From an uncultured Lachnospiraceae bacterium (lineage in GTDB: Bacteria; Bacillota; Clostridia; Lachnospirales; Lachnospiraceae), in assembly GCA_910576535.1 (NCBI GenBank), contig CAJTKK010000009.1, positions 1 to 64,000 of the forward strand: DNA of 64,000 bases, given 5' to 3'. Under the pieces are notes generated by a model. The model was not told where the DNA came from. It saw only the letters and a program-made list of their open reading frames with translations, and ran no database searches. A program made the translations under genes and the position numbers. Below, piece by piece: positions 35,515-44,430 of this stretch (within the stretch, counting starts at the first letter, position 1; the number at the start of each line of letters is the position of its first letter).

Positions 35515-36501
35515 ATGGAAGAAATCAGATTAGGCACGATTGGTTCGGGAACGATTGTACATTCAATACTCGATAACGTAAAGATTACGGATGGGATCCG
35601 GCTTGCAGCGGTATATTCCAGAAGTGAGGAAAAAGGGCGTGCGCTGGCAGAGGAATATGGGACGGATAAAGTTTATACGGATTTGGATGAATTGATGAAG
35701 GATGAAGAAGTCAACACCGTTTATGTTGCAAGCCCTAACCTGCTGCATTATGAGCAGACAAAAAAAGCATTGCTGGCAGGAAAGCATGTAATCTGTGAGA
35801 AGCCCTTCTGCACGAGGGCGGAACAGGCAAGGGAACTTGCGGCGCTTGCCAGGGAAAAGGGCTTATTCCTGGTGGATGCAGTGCCGACGGCGTTTTTACC
35901 TAATTTTGAGGTGGTGAAGAAGGAATTGCCCAAGGTGGGGAAGGTAAAACTCGTGCTTGGGAATTTCAGCCAGTATTCCAGCCGCTATGACCAGGTTCTG
36001 CAGGGGGAGGTTCCTAATGTCTTTAATCCCCGGTATGCCGGCGGCTGTCTGATGGATATTAATTTTTATAATGTATACTTTAACGTGGCCTTGTTCGGCA
36101 AACCGAAGGAAGCGATTTATTTTCCTAACCGGTACGGGGAACTGGCGGATACTTCGGGAATCTTGCTGCTGCAGTATGAGGGCTTTGTAAGCGAAGCGGC
36201 AGGGGCGAAAGACACATGGGGAGTGAACTCTTTCCAGATCGAAGGGGAAAAGGGTTACATTTATGTGAAAGGCGGGAGCAATAGGGTAACGGAGGTTCAG
36301 GTAGTTACGAAGGACTCGGAGGAAAGCTTTAATTTGCAGGAAAAACCGGATCCATGGTTCTATGAAGTGCAGAATCTGGCCGGATTGCTTCTAAATGATG
36401 ATTACGATGCTGTTTACCAGGGGCTTGACGTTATGGAAAATGTAATAGAAGTCATTGAAAATGCAAGGAAAAAAGCGGGGATTCTATTCCCGGGAGACTG
36501 A
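35515..36501 (+). CDS. Gfo/Idh/MocA-family oxidoreductase
   Basis: A 328-residue NAD(P)-dependent dehydrogenase. Rossmann motif GTIGSGTIV (residues 7-15), the EKPFC motif (about 96-100) with its catalytic lysine, and a C-terminal alpha/beta domain with the DINFYNVYF segment (about 180-190; typical families have GG.l.D.g.y). The start at 35515 has AAAGGAG upstream; an earlier in-frame ATG at 35476 lacks one. Members act on sugars or inositols; this one stands beside amino-sugar genes but in its own transcript. Substrate unknown. Confidence 0.85.
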   Translation: MEEIRLGTIGSGTIVHSILDNVKITDGIRLAAVYSRSEEKGRALAEEYGTDKVYTDLDELMKDEEVNTVYVASPNLLHYEQTKKALLAGKHVICEKPFCTRAEQARELAALAREKGLFLVDAVPTAFLPNFEVVKKELPKVGKVKLVLGNFSQYSSRYDQVLQGEVPNVFNPRYAGGCLMDINFYNVYFNVALFGKPKEAIYFPNRYGELADTSGILLLQYEGFVSEAAGAKDTWGVNSFQIEGEKGYIYVKGGSNRVTEVQVVTKDSEESFNLQEKPDPWFYEVQNLAGLLLNDDYDAVYQGLDVMENVIEVIENARKKAGILFPGD

Positions 36502-36532
36502 CACAAGAGCCAATGACCGGAAAGTTTTAAGC

Positions 36533-36574
36533 GTAACCCTCCCGCAGGCAAAAGGCCGGATGCGGGAGGGTTAC
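36533..36574. terminator. Strong hairpin after the Gfo/Idh gene
   Basis: GTAACCCTCCCGCA pairs perfectly with TGCGGGAGGGTTAC (14 pairs, 14-base loop with an inner GGC/GCC). There is no T-run on either side, so it may act as a barrier or RNA stabiliser between convergent genes. Confidence 0.6.
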
Positions 36575-36623
36575 ATGTATCAGATGCCGATAAAGACTAT
36601 AAAATCAGCCGGCAGATATGTTT

Positions 36624-37919
36624 TTATAACGTTACGGCATATTCATAATCCAGCATAAAGTTTGTGACGCCGTCCAAAGCCAGTTCCTTAGGGTCCAGGG
36701 CAAGGAGGCCGTCACGCACCTTTGTGTAAGAAACAGGCATATATTGATGCAGCATATTCATAGGAATCGGATATTCCTTTAAATTTGCAAACAATTGATC
36801 AATCGCTGCCGTTACTTCCGGCTGGCCGATATAATAGCGGGCGCGGTCAGAAAAACTATATTTTCTGGCAAGGGCAAGCTGTTTGTCATCCCCGTGATAG
36901 TGTTTCTGCCAATTAGCGGGCTGAGCCAGCATAACCTGTTCCAAGGTTTCGATAAAATTGGCGCGTTTTTCTTCCGGAACCAGTTCTTTTTCCATAAAGC
37001 TTAAGGCAAAGAGAGCTTCTCGCAGCCCATAAGTCAGGGCAGGACCGACTTTTAATATAGCGATGCCATCCTGCACCATGCTCTTTAGGCATTCCGCGCT
37101 CTGGTAATCCGTAGAATGGCCTTCAAAGCATACTTCGGGGTATTCTTTCAGCGCTAAGCAAAGCTGCACCGCTGCATCGTGATTATAGAGAAAGACTTGG
37201 TCATCGCCGAATTCCACGCCAGGCTGGACAACGACAGCAACCACATCTTTCCATCCCCCGCCAACGCCGGATTCTTCAAAAATACGTTTATAAGTAGCGA
37301 CGGTATCCTGAAAAGCTGCCGGGCTGGTAACGGTCAGGCTGTCTTCCGCTTCCTGTGCGCCGCCCGGGATCGGGACTTCGCTTCCTATAATAAAGACGGG
37401 GCGCACGGCATCAGGATTTTCCGCTTTCAGCTCTTCATAACCTTTCATGGAGGCTTTGTATAATTCAGCGCCGCGGCGTGCGATCGTTTCGGTGGATAAG
37501 AGGCCTTCCGGATCGTCTGCAACCTTCATGCTGGTATCCAGATGGATTTTAGTAAAACCGGCTTTGGCATATTGGTAAACCAGTTCGGCGGATTTTTCCA
37601 TAGCCTCTTTTTCGGGGAGATTCTGCCAGGTCAACGGCCCCAGATGGTCGCCGCCTAAGATAATCAGCTCTTTCGGAACGCCAATTTCATCCGCCATTTT
37701 CTGGATCATATCATAAAAGTCTTTGGGGAGCATTCCCGTATAACCCCCATACTGGTTTACCTGATTGGCAGTTGCCTCAATTAAAACGGGTGTGTGGAGC
37801 AGCTTTGCACGTTTTAAAATGATTTCAAGAGCCAAAGGGTTGGCGGTGCAGTAAGAAGGGATGCCACAATTTTTCCCTTGTCTGCGCTGTTCCATCATTT
37901 CCTGAATTGGATGTTTCAT
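36624..37919 (-). CDS. Tagatose-bisphosphate aldolase non-catalytic subunit (GatZ/KbaZ-like)
   Basis: A 431-residue TIM-barrel-like protein of the GatZ/KbaZ/AgaZ family: GIPSYCTANPLALEI, ILGGDHLGPLTWQ, IHLDTSMKVADD, FIIGSEVPIPGGAQE, VVQPGVEFGDD, FEGHSTDYQ and the C-terminal YYIGQPEV. In enterobacteria the family member is needed for activity and stability of the catalytic aldolase GatY/KbaY. No GatY/KbaY gene or tagatose-6-phosphate kinase is in this window. It lies 106 bases downstream of nagA on the same strand, so it probably shares its transcript. AGGAG precedes the ATG. Confidence 0.9.
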   Translation of the reverse strand: MKHPIQEMMEQRRQGKNCGIPSYCTANPLALEIILKRAKLLHTPVLIEATANQVNQYGGYTGMLPKDFYDMIQKMADEIGVPKELIILGGDHLGPLTWQNLPEKEAMEKSAELVYQYAKAGFTKIHLDTSMKVADDPEGLLSTETIARRGAELYKASMKGYEELKAENPDAVRPVFIIGSEVPIPGGAQEAEDSLTVTSPAAFQDTVATYKRIFEESGVGGGWKDVVAVVVQPGVEFGDDQVFLYNHDAAVQLCLALKEYPEVCFEGHSTDYQSAECLKSMVQDGIAILKVGPALTYGLREALFALSFMEKELVPEEKRANFIETLEQVMLAQPANWQKHYHGDDKQLALARKYSFSDRARYYIGQPEVTAAIDQLFANLKEYPIPMNMLHQYMPVSYTKVRDGLLALDPKELALDGVTNFMLDYEYAVTL

Positions 37920-38025
37920 GTTTTTATTTCTCCTTTTTGTAAATAATCAGTAAAACATTTGCGAAATCCCAGGCTGTGGGAATATTCGGTAAATTTTTGG
38001 ATAATGCGGATTATGAAAAAATGAA

Positions 38026-39168
38026 TTAAGGCAACTGTGCTTTGCCCATGCAATACGTCTGCCGAACCTGATAGTTATGTTCAAGGACAACCAAATCGGC
38101 ATCCATGCCAACGCGAATCAAACCTTTCCGGTTATCTATGCCAATGCAGCGTGCCGGATTGATGGTGCAGGAATTGATAGCATAGTTAAAAGGAACCAAA
38201 GCCTCTTCCACGAGAATCCGCAGCCCGTCGTTCAGCCGCAAAGTAGAGCCAGCCAGGCCGCCGGTAGAAGTCAGATGTGCGCTTCCATCCGGATAGATTT
38301 CGATTTCATTGCCGCCAAAGGCATAACGGGTTCCGGCAGGGGAACCTTTGCCCATCAGAGCATCGGATATCATAATGGAATAGTCAGGGCCTTTGGACAT
38401 GAAATAGTTGTTCAGGGCAGCCGGGGTAGAATGGTTGCCGTCGCATATAATTTCACCGTACATCGTGCGGAAACGGTAAGCGGCGCCGACCAGGCCGTTG
38501 GCACGATGGTTAAAAGGGGTCATACCGTTGTATACATGTGTCATGGAACGGGCGCCGTGGGCAAAAGCCATAGCCGCCTGCTCGTAAGTAGCTGCGGAAT
38601 GCCCGATGCTGACCGTTACGCCATGCTCTGCCAGATAATGGGTTAGGGCGAAATCATCGTCCGTTTCGGTAGCCATAGTAATATACCGGATATTTCCTTT
38701 GGCAGCTTCCTGGTAACGCTTGAATTGTTCGATGGTAGGCTTTACAATGTATTGTTCCGGCTGGGCGCCCTTGTATACCATGTCCAAATAGGGGCCTTCA
38801 AAATGGATGCCAAGAATCTCTGCGCCTTCATACCCTTCTTCCATAACTTTTGCCACATTGGCAACAGCTTTAGTCAGAACTTCCTCGCTTTGCGTGATGG
38901 TAGTGGCAAGGAGACCGGTTACGCCTTCATCCACCACACGTTTTGTCCAGTTCCGCAAACCTTCTTCATTAGCGTCGTTCGTGTCAAAGCCATAGGCTCC
39001 ATGACAGTGGATATCCAGAAAACCGGGCACAATGCGTAAATCTTCATAATCCACATCGGCCGGCTGGCTGCCATAAGGAAGGACATCCACGATTTTGCCA
39101 TCTTTGATATCGAGTTCAGCGGCCATGAACTGATCTGCAATCCATATTTTTTTACTTTGAATCAGCAT
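38026..39168 (-). CDS. nagA: N-acetylglucosamine/galactosamine-6-phosphate deacetylase
   Basis: A 380-residue amidohydrolase that removes acetate from N-acetylhexosamine 6-phosphates. Metal and catalytic motifs are present: PGFLDIHCHGAYGFD, IHFEGPYL, SIGHSAATYEQA, THVYNGMTPF, CDGNHST and the Asp in MISDAL. AGGAGG lies nine bases before the ATG. An extended -10 (TGCTATAAT, minus strand, 39220-39228) lies about 55 bases upstream. In this cluster it likely acts on GalNAc 6-phosphate (AgaA role), but NagA activity on GlcNAc 6-phosphate is equally possible. Confidence 0.93.
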   Translation of the reverse strand: MLIQSKKIWIADQFMAAELDIKDGKIVDVLPYGSQPADVDYEDLRIVPGFLDIHCHGAYGFDTNDANEEGLRNWTKRVVDEGVTGLLATTITQSEEVLTKAVANVAKVMEEGYEGAEILGIHFEGPYLDMVYKGAQPEQYIVKPTIEQFKRYQEAAKGNIRYITMATETDDDFALTHYLAEHGVTVSIGHSAATYEQAAMAFAHGARSMTHVYNGMTPFNHRANGLVGAAYRFRTMYGEIICDGNHSTPAALNNYFMSKGPDYSIMISDALMGKGSPAGTRYAFGGNEIEIYPDGSAHLTSTGGLAGSTLRLNDGLRILVEEALVPFNYAINSCTINPARCIGIDNRKGLIRVGMDADLVVLEHNYQVRQTYCMGKAQLP

Positions 39169-39288
39169 GAAAACAAACCTCCTGTCTGAAAATTAAATGA
39201 TATTCTAATATTATATCTCATTATAGCACCGAATAAGCAGATAAAGTTGTATTTTTTAAGTGATTCATTATTAGTTTTAGTAGCTGTA

Positions 39289-39318
39289 TTGTTTTTGATG
39301 AATTTTCTGCGGTATAAT
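39289..39318 (+). promoter_or_regulatory. Promoter of the agaS-PTS IIA operon
   Basis: TTGTTT (39289-39294), 18-base spacer, perfect TATAAT (39313-39318); about 115 bases before the agaS ATG, back to back with the nagA promoter region. Confidence 0.6.
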
Positions 39319-39432
39319 CAGGATACAATATCATATGGCAGGATGTGCAATGCGTGGAAAACTGATAGGACAGTTTTTTAGCGCATTGCATTATCGCGCC
39401 AAAGACAATTTAAATAAAGGAGGACTTAAGTC

Positions 39433-40611
39433 ATGAATATTTTTAACATTTCCCCGGAAAAGATGAAGGAAACCTCCTCTGTATTCACCCTTACTGAGAT
39501 CAACCAGCAGCCTTCTACATGGAAGAAAACCTGCGCACAGATTGCAGGCTGCAAGGATGAGCTTCAGGCATTTTTAGACCAGGCGCTGAAAGCGGAGGAT
39601 TTTGATATCGTGCTGACGGGGGCGGGAACCAGCGAATTTGTAGGGAATTCCTTGTATCAGGCATTGAACGCGAAGTATGGATATAAGGTAAAATCTTATG
39701 CCACCACAGATATTGTGCCTTCCCCGGAGGACTTCCTTTCCCGTACCAAACCTACCATTCTTGTAAGTTTTGGGCGTTCCGGCAATTCCCCGGAATCCAT
39801 AGGGGCAGTGGAAGCGGCAGAGGTTGTCTGCCAGAATCTGTATCATCTGTTTGTCACATGTAACCATGAAGGAAGCCTTTCCAAAATGGCGGAAGGAAGG
39901 AAGAATTGCTTTGCCCTGAATCTGACGCCGGAAACCCATGACCAGTCGTTTGCTATGACATCCAGTTTTTCTAATATGTACATGGCAACTTACCTGGCAT
40001 TTCATTTGGACAGGCTGGATGAGATAACGGCAAAAATTGACAAAGTCTGCACGGCAGCGGCCGGCTTTTTGGAGAATGACTATACCGTTGCGCAGGAAAT
40101 TGTGGACGGGTTTGACTTTAACCGTATTGTATATCTTGGGAACGTAGCGTTAAAGGGCGTTGCACAGGAATCTGCGTTAAAGATGCTGGAGCTGACGGCA
40201 GGGCAAGTGGCTACGATGTATGATTCCCCTCTCGGTTTCCGCCATGGCCCCAAATCCATTATTGACGACAGGACATTGACGGTAGTATATTTAAGCGATG
40301 ACCCATACCGCCGTAAATATGAACTGGATCTCATAAAAGAGATGAGCCCTCAGAGGAAGAAGAACCGCATTGCGGTAGTGATGAATACCCCTTGTGAAGA
40401 AGCGAAGAGTCTGGTAGACTATACAGTAGAGCTGAAGATCGGCGAACCGGTGGAAAATGTTCTTCTTGGTTTTGCTTATGTGATATTTGCACAGACTCTT
40501 GCAGTAATGAAATCCCTGTTCTTAGGGATCACGCCGGATAACCCTTGTCCCACCGGGGAGGTAAACAGGGTTGTGAAGGGCGTAACTTTATATCCATATA
40601 CATTGAAATAG
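39433..40611 (+). CDS. agaS: Galactosamine-6-phosphate deaminase/isomerase (SIS domain)
   Basis: A 392-residue protein with two SIS domains. Motifs: LTGAGTSEFVGNSL, SFGRSGNSPESI (phosphosugar-binding serines), AMTSSFSNM and, in the second domain, LGNVALKGVAQESALKMLELTAG and GFRHGPKS. This fits AgaS, which converts galactosamine 6-phosphate to tagatose 6-phosphate plus ammonia. It is shorter than GlmS and has no glutaminase domain. AAGGAGG lies before the ATG. It begins an operon with PTS IIA. Confidence 0.9.
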   Translation: MNIFNISPEKMKETSSVFTLTEINQQPSTWKKTCAQIAGCKDELQAFLDQALKAEDFDIVLTGAGTSEFVGNSLYQALNAKYGYKVKSYATTDIVPSPEDFLSRTKPTILVSFGRSGNSPESIGAVEAAEVVCQNLYHLFVTCNHEGSLSKMAEGRKNCFALNLTPETHDQSFAMTSSFSNMYMATYLAFHLDRLDEITAKIDKVCTAAAGFLENDYTVAQEIVDGFDFNRIVYLGNVALKGVAQESALKMLELTAGQVATMYDSPLGFRHGPKSIIDDRTLTVVYLSDDPYRRKYELDLIKEMSPQRKKNRIAVVMNTPCEEAKSLVDYTVELKIGEPVENVLLGFAYVIFAQTLAVMKSLFLGITPDNPCPTGEVNRVVKGVTLYPYTLK

Positions 40612-40623
40612 GAGGATACCACA

Positions 40624-41058
40624 ATGGTAGGTTTATTGATTACCGGACACGGGCATTTTGCAACCGGGCTAGGATCCAGCCTGAGGCTGATTACAGGAAA
40701 TACGGAAAATATTGTTTATGTGGATTTTGAAGAGAATCATTCCACGGATACATTGACGGAGAATTTGACCAAAGCTTTGGATGAGCTGAAAAACTGCGAC
40801 GGCGTGCTTGTCCTTTCCGACCTTGCAGGAGGGTCGCCTTTTAAAAGCGCAGTAGAGTGTAAAGTTGCACGTCCGGATCAGGCGATTGAAGTGCTTGCGG
40901 GATCCAACCTTCCGATGCTGATCGAGGGTTCTATGGCAATGGCGGCGTTTGATTCCCCGTTGGATATGGCGCAATCCCTGATTGAGACAGGGAAGGACTA
41001 TATTGTGCGTTTTAAGCTTACGGCTCACGAAGACAATGCGGAAGAGGATGGCATTTAA
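40624..41058 (+). CDS. agaF: Mannose-family PTS enzyme IIA
   Basis: A 144-residue cytoplasmic phosphotransfer protein. The phosphorylated histidine is His9 in LLITGHGHFATG; DLAGGSPF and the LAGSNLPMLIE segment complete the EIIA-Man fold. It takes phosphate from HPr and passes it to IIB. It follows agaS by 12 bases. The other PTS subunits lie downstream beyond the AraC gene in a separate transcript. Confidence 0.9.
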   Translation: MVGLLITGHGHFATGLGSSLRLITGNTENIVYVDFEENHSTDTLTENLTKALDELKNCDGVLVLSDLAGGSPFKSAVECKVARPDQAIEVLAGSNLPMLIEGSMAMAAFDSPLDMAQSLIETGKDYIVRFKLTAHEDNAEEDGI

Positions 41059-41149
41059 GTCATTTAGGTGAACGGATAAAAGAATAGATTAATGTTTTGC
41101 TTCAAAAGAATGGTTTGGAACATTCGCCTGAGGCGCTGGGAGATGAATT

Positions 41150-41455
41150 ATGGGTATTAACTGGGAAGTGATTGGCTGGACGTGTGTGACTTTGGCCGTT
41201 ATCATGGGGATTATTGGACTGATTCTTGCATTTATTTCTGCGAAAAATGTGCGTAAACGCAGAGAAACTTTGGGAGAGGTTCACACGGAGCTGAAAATTG
41301 GAAGTAAGATTATGTTTGCCGGAGGAATTTACGGAAGAGTTGTGGGCATAGAAGAGGAAACTGTAAATGTGGAAGTGGCCAAAAGCACAGTCATTCAGAT
41401 TTCCCGGTTTGCGATTCAGGCTTTGATTGATTCCAGCGAGCAACGGGCCAAATAG
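41150..41455 (+). CDS. YajC-like membrane protein in the aga operon
   Basis: A 101-residue protein with one N-terminal membrane helix (about residues 6-30) and a YajC-type cytoplasmic domain (LKIGSKIMFAGGIYGRVVGIEEETVNVEV). YajC normally assists SecDF in protein export; here no secD or secF is nearby and the gene is placed 91 bases after PTS IIA, just before a terminator. A second YajC paralogue tied to mannose-family PTS membrane subunits is possible (inference). The ribosome binding site is poor (GGGAGATGAATTATG). Confidence 0.8.
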   Translation: MGINWEVIGWTCVTLAVIMGIIGLILAFISAKNVRKRRETLGEVHTELKIGSKIMFAGGIYGRVVGIEEETVNVEVAKSTVIQISRFAIQALIDSSEQRAK

Positions 41456-41495
41456 ATATTTCCGTATGTTATCTTGGCGATTGCTGCGAAAAACG

Positions 41496-41554
41496 GCCCC
41501 GCCGCCAGCGGTACTGCAGGATGCAGCGCTGCTGTTGCGGCGGGGCTGTTTTTT
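41496..41554 (+). terminator. Terminator of the agaS-IIA-yajC operon
   Basis: GCCCCGCCGC pairs with GCGGCGGGGC around a 31-base, partly self-complementary loop, followed by TGTTTTTT. Confidence 0.88.
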
Positions 41555-41573
41555 CATAATATAAGGAAGCTTT

Positions 41574-42770
41574 TTATAATTTATAAAGCATTTTGGAATA
41601 TTCGCTGGGCGCCATCCCGAACTTCTGGGTAAAGGCCCTTGAAAAATAATGGATGGAGTTAAATCCCAGCATAAGGGCAATTTCACTGATGGTGTACTTC
41701 CCTTCGCATATCATTTGCCGGCTTGTCTCGAGCTTAAGTTCGTTGATGTATTTTTTGGGCGGTTGATTCAGGCTTTCTTTGAACAAAATCTGCAGAGAGG
41801 ATCTGGAAAGGGAAAATTTCTGGCAGATTTCGGCAATCGTGACCGGTTCGTAAATTGTTTCGTCAATATAAGCGAGAATCTTTTCCAAAAGTTCATCCTG
41901 ATAATGCTGTCTTGCGTCGGTGACGGAACGTTCGTTCTTTTTGCCGATAAATTCGGATTGAAGAAGGCGGATGACTGTCTCCTGAAGAAGGCAAAGCATC
42001 AGGCTGTTCATATAGGGGATCTGTGAAGTGCTTTCCATAACAAAAGTTTTAATTAATGTATGTATTTTTTTATCATAACCGAACACTTTGTTTAAAAGAA
42101 GTTCGTAATGTGTGCTTTCGACATCGTAGATGATGGTTTCCATATCGAAAATAATCGTTACATAGGAACAAGAGCAGCCGTCAGGGATCTGCTGTGTGTG
42201 AAATTGCCCGGGTCCGTAAATGATTAATTCACGTTCTTTTAAATGATAAGTTTTGCCGTCAATTTCAGATATCATGCATCCCCGGTCCACGTAAGTCAGT
42301 TCAAAGTAAGAGTGCTTTTCGCCGCCGAACTGGTAGCCCGCGTTACGGATGGAGTAATAATATCCCAGAATTTCGCTGATCCGGATGCGGGGAAGGATCC
42401 GCTCAAATAAATAAGGCGGGGAAAGGGATTCCACGACAGATAAATAGGATGTGACTGTAATCAGTTTACAGGTAATGTTGGATGTAACGGCTACAAGGGA
42501 AAAATAAACCCCGGGGTTTATCTTTACCAGCCGGTGGACGGCAAATGCCGTTAATTCATCTGCTCTTGGAACTTCGCCAACTAAAAGAGCTGCCATGCCT
42601 TCCTTCATTTCAAGATAAACTTCGCAATCAAAGCGGTAGAGCTGGCTTACGCAGCGCTTGGCGATTAAGTGCCAGTTGCGGCTGATCATCCCACATTGTT
42701 CTAAGTCTAAAGGTTTTTCATAAACAGCGCCGTATTTTTCAAACTCTGTACTTGATGTTTTTAATTGCAT
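41574..42770 (-). CDS. AraC-family regulator of the amino-sugar PTS
   Basis: A 398-residue regulator. Residues 1-125 form an uncommon N-terminal domain resembling DUF4867/sugar-acid lyase-like folds (FEKYGAVYE, then FSLVAVT); residues 150-250 a cupin sensor (HSYFELTYVDRG); the last 100 residues the AraC DNA-binding domain (ISEIALMLGFNSIHYFSRAF). It separates agaS-IIA from the IIB-IIC-IID genes and is divergent from IIB, so it likely activates the PTS when amino sugar is present. GGAGG precedes the ATG. Confidence 0.87.
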   Translation of the reverse strand: MQLKTSSTEFEKYGAVYEKPLDLEQCGMISRNWHLIAKRCVSQLYRFDCEVYLEMKEGMAALLVGEVPRADELTAFAVHRLVKINPGVYFSLVAVTSNITCKLITVTSYLSVVESLSPPYLFERILPRIRISEILGYYYSIRNAGYQFGGEKHSYFELTYVDRGCMISEIDGKTYHLKERELIIYGPGQFHTQQIPDGCSCSYVTIIFDMETIIYDVESTHYELLLNKVFGYDKKIHTLIKTFVMESTSQIPYMNSLMLCLLQETVIRLLQSEFIGKKNERSVTDARQHYQDELLEKILAYIDETIYEPVTIAEICQKFSLSRSSLQILFKESLNQPPKKYINELKLETSRQMICEGKYTISEIALMLGFNSIHYFSRAFTQKFGMAPSEYSKMLYKL

Positions 42771-42792
42771 ATAGAACCTCCATAACAGAACT

Positions 42793-42821
42793 AGTATATA
42801 TTTTTTTGCGGAAAATGTCTA
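42793..42821 (-). promoter_or_regulatory. Promoter of the AraC gene in the PTS control region
   Basis: On the minus strand TAGACA (42816-42821), 17-base spacer, TATACT (42793-42798): five of six -35 matches. In the same 334-base gap (42771-43104), the PTS IIB gene has a perfect TATAAT at 43044-43049 but no -35, which fits an activator-dependent promoter. A poor catabolite-responsive-element-like site near 42880-42900 was not accepted. Confidence 0.65.
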
Positions 42822-43104
42822 TAAAATCTTAAAAAAAGTGAGAAATCAGGCTTTTGAAAACAGTAGGGAAAATGAGGGTAACGTTTTCGGGCGATTAAAA
42901 AATGTTATGCAATATGGATAGAATATCATAAAAAATCCGTATTTATATGTTGAAAAGGTAAAAAATAATTAAAATAATATTAAAAAATCGAAAAGAATAA
43001 ATAATCTGTTGAAAGATACAAAGACTATTTTTGCAAAAAGAATTATAATAAACAAATCTGAATGGGATTTTCAGAAAAGAATCATAGTTTAAGGAGGGAG
43101 AATT

Positions 43105-43581
43105 ATGCCCAATATTGTTTTGACACGAATAGACAACCGCCTAGTTCATGGTCAGGTTGCCACCCAGTGGTGCGGAAGCATCGGGGCAAACCTTATTCTG
43201 GTAGCAAATGATAATGTAGCAGGGGACAAACTCCGCCAGGGTCTTATGGATATGGCGGCGCCGAGTTATGCGGCTATGCGTTACTGGACTTTGGAAAAAA
43301 CCATTTCTACCATTCATAAGGCATCTGACAAGCAGATGATCTTCATCGTTTGCGAGACGCCGCAGGATGTATTGAAGCTTGTGGAAGGCGGCGTGCCGAT
43401 CAAAAAAGTAAATATCGGTAATATGCATATGGCAGAAGGCAAGCGTCAGGTTGCAGGTTCTGTAGCCGTGGATGACAGCGATGTGGCTGCTTTTGCAAAA
43501 TTGCGTGAGCTTGGTGTGGAGCTTGAAATCAGAAGAGTTCCTTCCGAGGGCACGGAGAACATTGAAAAATTGTTCAAATAA
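43105..43581 (+). CDS. agaV: Mannose-family PTS enzyme IIB
   Basis: A 158-residue cytoplasmic subunit that hands phosphate to the sugar during transport. The phosphorylated residue is His15 (RIDNRLVHGQV), the hallmark of the mannose/sorbose IIB family; KVNIGNMH and the final GTENIEKLF are also typical. AAGGAGG precedes the ATG. First of the IIB-IIC-IID operon. Specificity for N-acetylgalactosamine or galactosamine is inferred from agaS and nagA. Confidence 0.9.
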   Translation: MPNIVLTRIDNRLVHGQVATQWCGSIGANLILVANDNVAGDKLRQGLMDMAAPSYAAMRYWTLEKTISTIHKASDKQMIFIVCETPQDVLKLVEGGVPIKKVNIGNMHMAEGKRQVAGSVAVDDSDVAAFAKLRELGVELEIRRVPSEGTENIEKLFK

Positions 43582-43623
43582 TGAGTAACTATTAATTATT
43601 AGAGAAAGGAGATTGTATAAATC

Positions 43624-44430
43624 ATGGAATTTAATGCAATTCAGATTATTCTGGTTGGCGTATGGGCGTTTATCGTAGCCATCGACCAATTCGACTTGTT
43701 AGAATCTCTGTATCAGCCTATCGTATCGGGTGCGGTAATCGGCGCTATTCTTGGCGACCTTCCGACCGGTCTCATCGTAGGTGGTACATATCAGTTAATG
43801 ACAATCGGTAACATGCCTGTCGGCGGAGCTCAGCCCCCCAATGCGGTTATCGGTGGAATTATGGCAACTGTATTCGCAGTTTCTTCAGGGCTTGACACTA
43901 CGGCGGCAGTTGGTCTTGCAGTGCCTTTTGCATTGATCGGCCAGTATATGGTGACATTACTGTTCACGGCAATGTCGCCGGTTATGTCCGTAGCGGATAA
44001 GATGGCAGAAAAAGGCGATACAAAAGGTATTGTACGCTTGAATTACTTGGCAATGGGCGCGCTTGGTCTTTTGTTTGCTATCGTATGTATTGCTGGTCTG
44101 ATCGGCGGAAGCGCTCTTGGGGTTACTTTAGACAAAATGTCCCAGGATTTTGCATGGATCATGGCTGGCCTCGGCGCAGCAGGCGGAATGATGCGTTTTG
44201 TTGGTTTTGCTACTCTGCTTCGTATCATGTTATCCAATGACCTGTGGGGCATTTACTTTGCAGGTTTTGCACTTGCAACAATTATCGGTTTCATCCCGGA
44301 ACTGGGTGGTTCCGCTCTGATCCTTATCGCATTCGTTGGTATCGCAATCGCATTGAACGATTTCCAGACACGCGTTGCAATTAAGAAGAATGCAGGAAGC
44401 GCAAATGGAGGTGAAGAAGATGGCATCTAA
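43624..44430 (+). CDS. agaW: Mannose-family PTS enzyme IIC
   Basis: A 268-residue membrane subunit with several hydrophobic helices. It starts with the usual QIILVGVWAFIVAIDQFD, and has PIVSGAVIGAILGDLPTGLIVGGTYQL and the GGAQPPNAVIGG segment of the mannose/sorbose IIC family. AAAGGAG precedes the ATG. It overlaps the IID gene by eleven bases. With IID it forms the sugar channel. Confidence 0.9.
   Translation: MEFNAIQIILVGVWAFIVAIDQFDLLESLYQPIVSGAVIGAILGDLPTGLIVGGTYQLMTIGNMPVGGAQPPNAVIGGIMATVFAVSSGLDTTAAVGLAVPFALIGQYMVTLLFTAMSPVMSVADKMAEKGDTKGIVRLNYLAMGALGLLFAIVCIAGLIGGSALGVTLDKMSQDFAWIMAGLGAAGGMMRFVGFATLLRIMLSNDLWGIYFAGFALATIIGFIPELGGSALILIAFVGIAIALNDFQTRVAIKKNAGSANGGEEDGI

Noticed and set aside
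42880..42900. Catabolite-responsive element near GTAACGTTTTCGGG
   Set aside because: At least three mismatches to the consensus, including the central flanks.
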